Shown here one piece after another: positions 1 through 7,892 of a DNA stretch of 17,830 nt. The stretch's first letter is position 1, and each line of letters starts with the position of its first letter. The position numbers and the translations under genes are program-made. The stretch covers positions 68,455 through 86,284 of the forward strand of contig DMDA01000044.1 in NCBI GenBank assembly GCA_003451595.1, read 5' to 3'. Below the pieces are notes generated by a model, which saw only the letters and a program-made list of their open reading frames with translations, was not told the origin of the DNA and did not search any database. The DNA is from Chloroflexota bacterium. GTDB taxonomy: Bacteria > Chloroflexota > Anaerolineae > Caldilineales > Caldilineaceae.

Positions 1-23
1 GTCAGACGGTTTGGTCAGACGGT
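1..23. repeat. 10-bp tandem direct repeat at the 3' end of frr
   Basis: GTCAGACGGT occurs at 1-10 and again at 14-23, separated by TTG, so the unit repeats with a 13-bp period. The second copy overlaps the last codons and stop of frr. The first lies just beyond the stop. This looks like a small duplication of the gene end. I see no terminator in the 14 bases available downstream of frr, so transcription may continue out of the window. Confidence 0.6.
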
Positions 24-572
24 CATAATCTCGGCGTCTTTTTCCTTGACAATCTCGTCCACTTTTTTGATGTGCAGGTCTGTCAATTCTTGAATTTTCT
101 CTTCGGCGCGTTTCTGATCATCCTCGGAGATCAGGCTTTCCTTTTTCAGGTCGGTCAAATCCTTGTTGGCATCGCGCCGGATATTGCGCACGGCGACGCG
201 CGCTTCTTCGCCGCGCTTGTTGACGACTTTGGTCAACTCGCGGCGGCGTTCTTCATTGAGCGCAGGGATAGTTAGCCGGATCACCTGTCCATCATTGGTG
301 GGCGTCAGGCCAAGATCGGACTTGGCGATGGCTTTTTCGATGGCCTGGATGTCACCGCGCGTGTATGGGCGGATCAAAATCTGTTGTGCTTCGGGTATGC
401 TGATGGTGGCGAGCTGCTGCAACGGCGTCGGTGTGCCGTAGTAGTCAATCATCAGGTGCTCCACAAGCGCCGGCGTGGCGCGGCCGGTGCGGATCGTCAT
501 CAAATCGTGACGCAGCGCCTCGAGCGCTTTGTCCATGCGGTCTTTGGCGTCGGCAATGACTTCGTTGATCAT
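15..572 (-). CDS. frr: Ribosome recycling factor
   Basis: Ribosome recycling factor works with EF-G in the cytoplasm to split the post-termination ribosome so that subunits can be reused. The 185-aa product has the usual family length and is recognisable along its whole length. The N-terminal helix region carries the conserved MTIRTGRATP segment (about residues 25-34), followed by YYGTPTPLQQLA. The C-terminal half is the long charged helical bundle with the VRNIRRDANKDL segment. The start is ATG at 572, preceded by AAGGAG with 7-nt spacing. It is the last gene of an rpsB-tsf-pyrH-frr series, a common bacterial order. It is separated from pyrH by 200 bp that contain a possible promoter, so it may be expressed both from the upstream series and on its own. 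Confidence 0.97.
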   Translation of the reverse strand: MINEVIADAKDRMDKALEALRHDLMTIRTGRATPALVEHLMIDYYGTPTPLQQLATISIPEAQQILIRPYTRGDIQAIEKAIAKSDLGLTPTNDGQVIRLTIPALNEERRRELTKVVNKRGEEARVAVRNIRRDANKDLTDLKKESLISEDDQKRAEEKIQELTDLHIKKVDEIVKEKDAEIMTV

Positions 573-597
573 TTGCTTACTCCTTCTATGGAGGCTG

Positions 598-611
598 GTT
601 GACTGGTCAAC
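598..611. promoter_or_regulatory. 14-bp palindrome in the frr leader
   Basis: GTTGAC and GTCAAC flank a TG centre, giving a perfect 6-bp-arm inverted repeat 26-39 nt upstream of the frr ATG. It would lie in the 5' leader if transcription starts at the extended -10 element near 660. It could be a small operator or a hairpin. No regulator can be named. Confidence 0.3.
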
Positions 612-659
612 TAATTATGTTATGAGCCAAACTGGTAAAAATAGAATGACAGTCCAGCT

Positions 660-688
660 ATTGTAACAAATTCTGCCGGATGTGGAAA
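660..688 (-). promoter_or_regulatory. Putative extended -10 promoter for frr
   Basis: Read on the minus strand, TGTTACAAT (668 to 660) matches an extended -10 element, TG-N-TACAAT. A weak -35-like TTTCCA (688 to 683) lies 17 nt upstream. It would start an frr transcript with a leader of roughly 80 nt. The -35 match is poor, so the call rests mainly on the extended -10 and the position in a 200-bp gap. Confidence 0.45.
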
Positions 689-706
689 TCAAGCGGGGTG
701 AGTTGC

Positions 707-742
707 GAGTTGCGGAGGTGCTGCACCAAGGCCCCGCAACTC
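707..742 (-). other. Nested hairpin downstream of pyrH
   Basis: Nine-base arms GAGTTGCGG (707-715) and CCGCAACTC (734-742) are perfectly complementary. They enclose a smaller inverted repeat, GGTGC-T-GCACC. The left arm's GAGTTGC is also tandemly repeated immediately beside it (700-706). On the minus strand the stem lies about 30 nt after the pyrH stop, but no U-tract follows, so it is not a canonical intrinsic terminator. It may be an RNA-stabilising end or a processing site. Confidence 0.45.
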
Positions 743-772
743 AGCAGAGAGCTTGTCAAGGCGGGGCTGCGG

Positions 773-1492
<720 letters not shown>

Positions 1493-1526
1493 AGCTGCTC
1501 CTTGTGTTGTGGTGTTGGCAAAGAAA

Positions 1527-1553
1527 TGCCCAGCCGTTGCCAACGGCTGGGCA
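1527..1553 (-). terminator. Terminator-like hairpin between tsf and pyrH
   Basis: Perfect 12-bp arms TGCCCAGCCGTT (1527-1538) and AACGGCTGGGCA (1542-1553) surround a 3-nt loop. On the minus strand the stem begins 6 nt after the tsf stop and is followed by ATTTCTTT, a broken U-run. The shape fits a partial intrinsic terminator or attenuator that separates rpsB-tsf from pyrH-frr. It lies well upstream of the pyrH Shine-Dalgarno sequence, so it should not block translation. Confidence 0.75.
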
Positions 1554-1559
1554 CAAAGC

Positions 1560-2159
1560 TCATTCGGCGCCGACTTCGAGCCGGCTGAAGCGTTTGACTC
1601 TGATATTCTCGCCCAACGAGGCGATGCGGCTGGTCAGCAAGTCCTTGATAGTGACATCGGGGTCTTTGACAAAGGGTTGTTCCAGCAGACACACTTCGCT
1701 GAACCACTTGTCGAGCTTGCCATCGACGATGCGTTCGATCACCTGGGCGGGCTTGCCACTGTTTGCCATCTGCTCGGCGTAGATCTCGCGTTCTTTGGCA
1801 ATGGCATCGGCGGGGACGTCCTCGCGCGCCACCCACAGCGGGCGGGCGGCGGTGACGTGCATGGCCAGGTCACGCGCCAGTTGCTGGAATTCGTCGGTGC
1901 GCGCCACGAAGTCGGTTTCGCAGTTGACTTCCACAATCGAGGCCACCTTGCTGCCCGGGTGGACGTAGGTTCCGATCAGCCCTTCGTTGGCGTCGCGGCT
2001 GGCTTTCTTGGCTGCAGTCGCCAACCCTTTCTTGCGCAGGATTTCGACGGCGGCTTCGAAGTCGCCATTCGTCTCGGTCAGCGCTTTCTTGCAGTCAAGC
2101 ACGCCGGCATTGGTTGCCTCGCGCAGCAGTTTCACCATTTCGGCGGTAATCTCAGCCAT
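1560..2159 (-). CDS. tsf: Elongation factor Ts (short form)
   Basis: EF-Ts is the nucleotide exchange factor that releases GDP from EF-Tu during translation. At 199 aa this is the short form, which lacks the extended core of the E. coli protein of about 280 aa. Similar lengths are known from Thermus and several other deep lineages. The N-terminal UBA-like domain carries LREATNAGVLDCKKAL (about 12-27). The exchange motif TDFV is at about 82-85, where Asp and Phe disturb the Mg site of EF-Tu. The C-terminus has the conserved IASLGENIRVKRF segment. The start is ATG at 2159 with AGGA 7 nt upstream. It follows rpsB after 15 bp and is almost certainly co-transcribed with it. Confidence 0.97.
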   Translation of the reverse strand: MAEITAEMVKLLREATNAGVLDCKKALTETNGDFEAAVEILRKKGLATAAKKASRDANEGLIGTYVHPGSKVASIVEVNCETDFVARTDEFQQLARDLAMHVTAARPLWVAREDVPADAIAKEREIYAEQMANSGKPAQVIERIVDGKLDKWFSEVCLLEQPFVKDPDVTIKDLLTSRIASLGENIRVKRFSRLEVGAE

Positions 2160-2174
2160 TGTTGGTTCCTTTTT

Positions 2175-3044
2175 TTATTCTTCTTCGGCTACTTCTTCAT
2201 CCAGCTCTTCGTCGATTTCGTCTGCGCCGTCGTCTTCGAACGCCTCGAAATCTTCTTCGTCAAGGCTTTGCAGCTTGGCAAGCACGCTCGGCCCCAGATA
2301 TTGCTCCATCTCCGCCAGATCTTCGCGGCTGACCTGACCGGTCTCCGCCATTTCGACCTCGCGAATGCGCATACCTTCTTCGGCGGCGTCGGCGATGGCG
2401 CCGACAATCAGCTTAATCGCACGAATTGCGTCATCGTTGGTAGGAATGACGTGCGAAATCAGCTCCGGATTGGAGTTGGTGTCCACCATGCCGATGATCG
2501 GGATATGCATCTTGTTGGCTTCGCTGACTGCCAGTTCCTCGACGTTTGTGTCAACGATGAAGAGCATGTCGGGCAGGCTGCGCATCGTCTTCAAGCCACC
2601 GATACGGCGGTTAAGTTTTTCGACTTCGCGTTGGAGCGACAGACGCTCTTTCTTGGGCAGATTGCGAAATTCGCCAGCGTCCATGCGCCGTTCAAGCTGG
2701 AGCAGATATTGGATACGCTGGCGAATGGTCACCCAGTTGGTCAGCGTGCCGCCCAGCCAGCGCTGGTTGATGTATGGCATCCCACAGCGCAGGGCTTCTG
2801 CTTCGATGGTGGCCTGCGCCTGACGTTTGGTGCCCACAAAGAGAACGGTGCCGCCCTTGGCCACGGTGTCGCGTACAGTGGCGGTGGCGCGGGCGAGGGC
2901 CTGCACTGTCTGCTGTAGATCGATGATGTGGATGCCGCTGCGCTCCGTAAAGATGTACGGGCGCATCTTGGGGTTCCAACGGCGCGTGCGATGTCCGAAG
3001 TGAACGCCCGCCTCCAAGAGTTGTTTCATTGTGACGTTAGCCAT
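2175..3044 (-). CDS. rpsB: 30S ribosomal protein S2
   Basis: S2 is a late-assembling small-subunit protein that helps hold S1 and stabilises the platform of the 30S subunit. The family signature is clear at the N-terminus (LLEAGVHFGHRTRRWNPKM, about 9-27), followed by SGIHIIDLQQT. The PDMLFIVDTN and IPIIGMVDTNSNPE segments lie in the second half. The 289-aa product carries a strongly acidic C-terminal tail, mostly Glu and Asp over the last 30 or so residues, longer than in E. coli S2 (241 aa). The start is ATG at 3044, preceded by AGGAG with 6-nt spacing. It is the first gene of the rpsB-tsf unit, with a promoter and leader upstream. Confidence 0.98.
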   Translation of the reverse strand: MANVTMKQLLEAGVHFGHRTRRWNPKMRPYIFTERSGIHIIDLQQTVQALARATATVRDTVAKGGTVLFVGTKRQAQATIEAEALRCGMPYINQRWLGGTLTNWVTIRQRIQYLLQLERRMDAGEFRNLPKKERLSLQREVEKLNRRIGGLKTMRSLPDMLFIVDTNVEELAVSEANKMHIPIIGMVDTNSNPELISHVIPTNDDAIRAIKLIVGAIADAAEEGMRIREVEMAETGQVSREDLAEMEQYLGPSVLAKLQSLDEEDFEAFEDDGADEIDEELDEEVAEEE

Positions 3045-3175
3045 ACAATCTCCTTTTGGGTTGAACTTCCGTCTCCTTCATCCGCGTAAGCTGACCATCC
3101 GCAATCATGCGGCGGCACCCTGCTCACCCGTCAGGCGACGTGATGAATTTGGTGGCGCTGACGACGCGCCAAGCG
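3045..3175 (-). promoter_or_regulatory. rpsB 5' leader
   Basis: About 130 nt separate the predicted transcription start from the rpsB ATG. That is long for a simple leader, and ribosomal protein operons often use such leaders for autoregulation. A small hairpin with 5-bp arms CCGCA and TGCGG and a 4-nt loop is visible at 3099-3112, within a GC-rich stretch. I could not match it to a known S2 leader class, so regulation by S2 is an inference. Confidence 0.35.
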
Positions 3176-3180
3176 AGGAT

Positions 3181-3208
3181 ATTATCACAGGTGGCGCCTA
3201 GGGTTCAA
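3181..3208 (-). promoter_or_regulatory. Promoter of the rpsB-tsf unit
   Basis: On the minus strand TTGAAC (3208 to 3203) and GATAAT (3186 to 3181) are separated by 16 nt. A TGT just precedes the -10 element. This is a good match to a housekeeping sigma factor promoter and sits at the expected place for a ribosomal protein operon. Confidence 0.65.
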
Positions 3209-3269
3209 ACGGCACGGGGGCAAAAATCAACGAACTTGTGACTGGGTAGCAGTTATGCAGATTGTCCAT

Positions 3270-3298
3270 CTTCCCGGAAGCCTAGAACTTCCGGGAAG
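3270..3298 (-). other. Hairpin downstream of the hydrolase-like gene
   Basis: Perfect 11-bp arms CTTCCCGGAAG (3270-3280) and CTTCCGGGAAG (3288-3298) enclose a 7-nt loop. The stem lies about 70 nt after the stop at 3367 on the minus strand and just upstream of the rpsB promoter, which is where a terminator would insulate rpsB. No U-tract follows, so termination may be weak or factor-assisted. The remaining bases of the 3045-3366 gap hold the rpsB promoter and leader, and I see no gene in them. Confidence 0.5.
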
Positions 3299-3366
3299 GT
3301 TATATAGCGGTAGAAAATCGCTCCAGCTTACGCATAACGTCCTATGGTGGGGAACGATGTAGTTTA

Positions 3367-4755
3367 TTAGGGATCGATTCTCACATATTGTGGCTGAAGG
3401 TCAACATTTACTGTGGCCACGCCATTGGTGGCGGGAATGCGCTGAGGGTTTGCGCCATCCCTATCCAGCACCAGCACCTCGCGAGCCGCAATGAAACTGA
3501 CTTCTTGAGCGCCCAGATTGCTCCAAACAATGTAGAGGGTGCTTCCCTGTTGATCATTGAAGCGATAACCTTCTACATTTGCTGGTGCACCGGTCATCTG
3601 CCCAATGCATGCCATTTCTTTTACTTGTTCCGCGTATGACTTATAGGTGAAGTAACCCTGGTCTGGCTGGTGTTGGAGGTTGATTAACCATCGATGTAAT
3701 GGTGGGTCAGGGGCTTCCTGGCGGATGGCAAACCAGAAGATATTGTCGACCTTTGCACAAAAAGCCCGTGTTTGCTCTTGTACAATGTAATTCTTTTGTG
3801 CGGCTAGTCCTTGTGGGCCGTTAGTCCACATGGATGTTTCAGTCAACCAGATTCGTTTATTCCAAAAAAGATAGTGTTCTAGCGTCTTGCGAATCTCGTT
3901 GATTTTGTCACTGACAGTTGGAAAATCTTGTGGATTGATCGGGTAATAATGCAGACTGATACCGTCGAAATAGTTACCAGCGCCGCTTTCGAGTGTATTG
4001 GTCAAGAAGTCCCGATCGAAAAACTCCCAACTGTCGTAGGCCAATCCTCCAAAGAATACTAGTGCGTCGGGTAACCGCCTCTTTACAAGAGCATAAAACA
4101 GAGCCAATTGCTCAGCATATCGATCTGGATATGGTGCCCAACAACCGATGGTTGGTCCTAATTGATTTGGTGCTTTGCCATCAGGTTCGTTGATGAATTC
4201 CCATGCCTTCCCAACATCCTGATAGCGATCCATTGCAGCATTAAGAAACACCTCAAAGGCCCCCCAGTCAGTGATTGGCCCGCAACTCTCATCTGAGGCC
4301 CATTCTGGAATGCTATGGACTAAAACCAGCGCCTTGAGGTTTAGCGCTCGTAACCGATCAAACGCAGCGTCATAACGTTCCCAGTTATACACTCCGGGAG
4401 ATTGTTCGATTCTTAGCCATGGCAGTTCAACTCGCATCCACTCTGTCCCGAGTTCTGCTGCCAGGATAAAGTCCTGTTCAACTACATCAGGCTCTGTGAT
4501 CATGTTCCCAAAATCTGAACTGAGGCTAACGGTTAAGGGAGGTGAAGGTTGCTGTATGAGAGGGAGAAATTGTTGGAATGTGTCTGCCTGTGCTGTGGCA
4601 GCAGACTGTCGACTGAACAACTGTGAACTATTTGCTTTAGCGCTGGGGAGAAGAGGCTGCCCCGATGAAGCAAAAGCTAATAGCCAAAAGATCACCTGTG
4701 TGATACACAGGGTGGCGACAGAGGTTGCTGCAAGCAGTTTTGTTCGAGCACTCAT
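3367..4755 (-). CDS. Secreted clan-A glycoside hydrolase-like protein
   Basis: The 462-aa product begins with a hydrophobic segment (about 8-30) that looks like a signal peptide or N-terminal anchor. A Ser/Gln-rich linker leads to a TIM-barrel-type domain similar to GH5/GH39-like families. ELGTEWMRVELPW (about 101-113) and the YNWERYDAAFDRL segment are typical of the barrel start. FINEPD places a candidate acid/base Glu at about 190. WLTETS places a candidate nucleophile Glu at about 306, at the end of a later strand. A small beta domain follows the barrel (about 400-462). The substrate cannot be read from sequence. The start is ATG at 4755 with GGAGGT 6 nt upstream. It lies 196 bp downstream of the GT-C-like membrane protein gene, in the same direction, and both are more AT-rich than the ribosomal genes. 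A non-catalytic glycan-binding role cannot be excluded. Confidence 0.8.
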   Translation of the reverse strand: MSARTKLLAATSVATLCITQVIFWLLAFASSGQPLLPSAKANSSQLFSRQSAATAQADTFQQFLPLIQQPSPPLTVSLSSDFGNMITEPDVVEQDFILAAELGTEWMRVELPWLRIEQSPGVYNWERYDAAFDRLRALNLKALVLVHSIPEWASDESCGPITDWGAFEVFLNAAMDRYQDVGKAWEFINEPDGKAPNQLGPTIGCWAPYPDRYAEQLALFYALVKRRLPDALVFFGGLAYDSWEFFDRDFLTNTLESGAGNYFDGISLHYYPINPQDFPTVSDKINEIRKTLEHYLFWNKRIWLTETSMWTNGPQGLAAQKNYIVQEQTRAFCAKVDNIFWFAIRQEAPDPPLHRWLINLQHQPDQGYFTYKSYAEQVKEMACIGQMTGAPANVEGYRFNDQQGSTLYIVWSNLGAQEVSFIAAREVLVLDRDGANPQRIPATNGVATVNVDLQPQYVRIDP

Positions 4756-4866
4756 CGATTGACCTCCGGTGGCGTGTGCAACTATAGTGCTGATGGGGAA
4801 ATAGGGTATAGATAGATCTGCAGGTATGAAATGTCGGTAGCCCCCTGATTTTTTCTTATTTGTAGT

Positions 4867-4906
4867 GTCGATAAGGCAATGTGTCTGTTATGTTGCCTCA
4901 AACGAC
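4867..4906 (-). other. Interrupted dyad between the membrane-protein and hydrolase-like genes
   Basis: AGGCAA (4874-4879) pairs with TTGCCT (4893-4898), and flanking GTCG (4867-4870) pairs with CGAC (4903-4906). The result is a bulged stem downstream of the 4952 stop. No U-run follows on the minus strand. It could be an RNA end structure for the membrane-protein transcript or part of the control region of the hydrolase-like gene. No convincing promoter was found in this 196-bp gap. Confidence 0.3.
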
Positions 4907-4951
4907 GTTTGTGGCGACAGCATGCATTCAATTGTAGCCACAGTTGGCAAG

Positions 4952-6865
4952 TTAAGGGCTGCGTATCTTTAGAATTTTGACGCCGTCTTCATCGTATGCT
5001 ATATCGGCTTGCCCGGTGCTTTGAAGGGTTTCTGCATCAAACCCCCCCCCCTCATAACTTCCACGAGCACCAATGTATATAAACCGGTATCCGCGTTGAT
5101 AGAGCATACTTAATGCTTCTGAATCATGTTCTGCTCTCTTCGCAAGTTTGGAGTCGGCAATAATGTCTTTTAATAGACTTACACCACCTAAGCTGGAAAT
5201 CATTACACCGGTGTTTGTCTGATGATGTGATAGATAGGGAATCCAGTAGCCAGCATCAGTGCCATGTGGCGTGGTTGGCAACCAAAATGTAGTGTTAATA
5301 ACGACTCGATCGTCAGCAGCAGCGTTGTCTGCCAGCCATTCGGCAGCTTTTACGTCAGCGTCAGTGACAAAAAATCGAAATGCTTCATAATCATGTGCTC
5401 TCACCCACATGAATATTATCGCAAGAAGCACAGTCACCAGTGCACTTCCCTTGCTGAATTGGCGTCTCCAACGGCGCGGGATAGTGACCGTAATGTGTTG
5501 AATCGCAGCACCAATCATAAGTGAAATTGGCATATAAAGCATAATAAGTATTGCTCCCATGTTTGTCACTGACAACACGGGTATTTTCAAGAGATAAAGG
5601 TTGCCGATTACCATCAGCAGTATGAACCATACAGCAGAAAGCCAGACAATACGCTCTTTTTGCTTCAAGCCATAGAGGGCGCTTAGTGTGGTGATTGTCA
5701 ATAGCCAGGGACGAGCTGCAAGGCTTGAAAAATGACTAAGATCGAAGGCGAAGAAGCCGCTTTGGTTTTGTTGTGTTTCTGCCACATCAACGACTGGCGT
5801 TGCTATTGCTGCCCGATTGAGTTCAACCCAGGTTTTTACTGCAGGCAATACTGCAGGCAAGATAATCATTAAGGCGACGGCGCCGATGAGCATTGTCGAA
5901 AATATTGTTGAAGGCAGATTGTGTATGCGCCGTGCGCTCCACCATAAGTAAAGAATGCCCGGTAACAAGAACGCTATGTAAAATATTGATCCCCTAAAGT
6001 GGTAAAGAAACACCGCTGCGGATGCCACACCGGCGAAAATTGCCTGTGCAATCGACTGTCTTCGCTGGGTTGCTAGATCGGTTAGACGTGATTGCTCAAT
6101 TGTGTCAAAGACCATGATCCAGGCAATTAGCATCAACGTCTGCGCCGCCAATTGGGTGTCTCGTCCCCAGTTAGCATAGAACGCAGGCTGATGGCTAAGC
6201 AATCCTACAACGAGCATTCCGGTGATGGCCCCCGTGCGCCCGACATACCGGTCAAGTATAAGAAAGACGCCGGCAATAGATAGGGCGTTAAGAGATTGGA
6301 TAGTCCAAATCAATGCTGTGTGGGCGGGAATGCCCAACATTTGAACTACCATTCCCGATAAGGCATAAAGACCAAGATGATACATGTCTAAAGGTATATC
6401 AAGATATGGCTGCAGATTGTATGGGAGTTGACCTTGTTCAGCGGTTAGTTTGGTCAAGAGAGTGTGATGTAAGGAATCTGTCCAGGCAGGGAATGGTTGT
6501 TCATAGACAAGCCAAATACGCGAGATAAAGGTCAACACCGCAATTGTTGCGATCAGCATCACATCAATTCGGCGGAATGGTATACGCCAGTGACGGACTT
6601 TGGTTGCAGCAATTCCACTTGAGAGTAACAACAGCGTCCAACCCATCCACCCTTGAATGTGAAACCCTGGTGCGACTAGACGGAGAAAATAGAATATGAC
6701 GGGATAGAATGATAGTCCAATGCCTAGCGCCAGTATGACTGACTGCAATGGTAGCCAATCACTCCAAACACCGGTCAATTTGATCAGCGCCAATCCTGGC
6801 ATCACCAGCAATAGGGTCACCAACGATACACTAGTCAAAATCACAATCAGATGATTAGCTTGCAT
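4952..6865 (-). CDS. Multi-membrane GT-C-like protein
   Basis: This 637-aa product has about a dozen hydrophobic segments across residues 1-475. A soluble C-terminal part of about 160 residues follows, containing DADVKAAEWLADNAAADDRV. The first large loop carries PAWTDSLHH (about 126-134). An acidic residue in the first extracytoplasmic loop is the hallmark of GT-C glycosyltransferases, which use polyprenyl-phosphate sugars, and Asp130 with His133-His134 fits that layout. Substrate and reaction are unknown. The start is ATG at 6865 with GAGGGG 8 nt upstream. A palindrome and a direct repeat lie upstream. Near the C-terminus three Gly codons create a run of ten C on the plus strand (5042-5051), a possible slippage site. 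A non-enzymatic membrane role is the alternative. Confidence 0.75.
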   Translation of the reverse strand: MQANHLIVILTSVSLVTLLLVMPGLALIKLTGVWSDWLPLQSVILALGIGLSFYPVIFYFLRLVAPGFHIQGWMGWTLLLLSSGIAATKVRHWRIPFRRIDVMLIATIAVLTFISRIWLVYEQPFPAWTDSLHHTLLTKLTAEQGQLPYNLQPYLDIPLDMYHLGLYALSGMVVQMLGIPAHTALIWTIQSLNALSIAGVFLILDRYVGRTGAITGMLVVGLLSHQPAFYANWGRDTQLAAQTLMLIAWIMVFDTIEQSRLTDLATQRRQSIAQAIFAGVASAAVFLYHFRGSIFYIAFLLPGILYLWWSARRIHNLPSTIFSTMLIGAVALMIILPAVLPAVKTWVELNRAAIATPVVDVAETQQNQSGFFAFDLSHFSSLAARPWLLTITTLSALYGLKQKERIVWLSAVWFILLMVIGNLYLLKIPVLSVTNMGAILIMLYMPISLMIGAAIQHITVTIPRRWRRQFSKGSALVTVLLAIIFMWVRAHDYEAFRFFVTDADVKAAEWLADNAAADDRVVINTTFWLPTTPHGTDAGYWIPYLSHHQTNTGVMISSLGGVSLLKDIIADSKLAKRAEHDSEALSMLYQRGYRFIYIGARGSYEGGGFDAETLQSTGQADIAYDEDGVKILKIRSP

Positions 6866-6885
6866 TGGAGTGTCCCCTCAGACAT

Positions 6886-6900
6886 TCTGTCACTGACAGA
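6886..6900. promoter_or_regulatory. 15-bp palindrome upstream of the GT-C-like gene
   Basis: TCTGTCA and TGACAGA flank a single central C, giving perfect 7-bp arms 21-35 nt upstream of the ATG at 6865. The position suits an operator or a leader hairpin. Its 11-bp core also occurs inside the two AT-rich genes downstream. No cognate regulator is identified. Confidence 0.4.
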
Positions 6901-6926
6901 GTAATTGCAAAAGGCATACTTGACTC

Positions 6927-6948
6927 CAGTGTAAGCTCACAGTGTAAG
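6927..6948. promoter_or_regulatory. Direct repeat CAGTGTAAG, 13-bp period
   Basis: CAGTGTAAG occurs at 6927-6935 and 6940-6948 in the gap between the response-regulator stop and the membrane-protein start. OmpR/PhoB-type regulators usually bind tandem direct repeats, so this is a candidate box for the regulator encoded next door. Their common spacing is 10-11 bp, and the 13-bp period is a point against it. Confidence 0.35.
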
Positions 6949-6992
6949 TAAAGGCGGCAAAAGCAAGTGTTTAGGGAAAACAAGATTCGTAC

Positions 6993-7724
<732 letters not shown>

Positions 7725-7822
7725 CTGTATTTTCGTACATGTCACCAATACTTGATCTGCAGTAGACCATCTGGCGGGACATGAACTGGGGCATCTTTAG
7801 GTTATTGCAACTCACACAAACT

Positions 7823-7877
7823 GACACAGTTGCATCCTACCTGAGGATAATCCTGTAGTGCAGGTCGCAACTGTGTC
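7823..7877. promoter_or_regulatory. Nested 55-bp dyad between lipoprotein and regulator genes
   Basis: The outer arms GACACAGTTGC (7823-7833) and GCAACTGTGTC (7867-7877) are an 11-bp perfect inverted repeat. Inside are ACCTG (7839-7843) paired with CAGGT (7861-7865), and the small palindrome AGGAT-A-ATCCT (7844-7854). On the minus strand the structure lies 15-70 nt after the lipoprotein stop and 99-153 nt before the regulator start. It has no U-tract, so a large RNA hairpin, a non-canonical terminator or an operator for the regulator gene are all possible. Confidence 0.55.
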
Positions 7878-7892
7878 CGGTTTGCAGTAACT

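Noticed and set aside
1493..1543. Upstream start for pyrH
   Set aside because: The added 17 residues run through the terminator-like region, and ATG 1492 has a good AGGAG and matches known UMP kinase starts.
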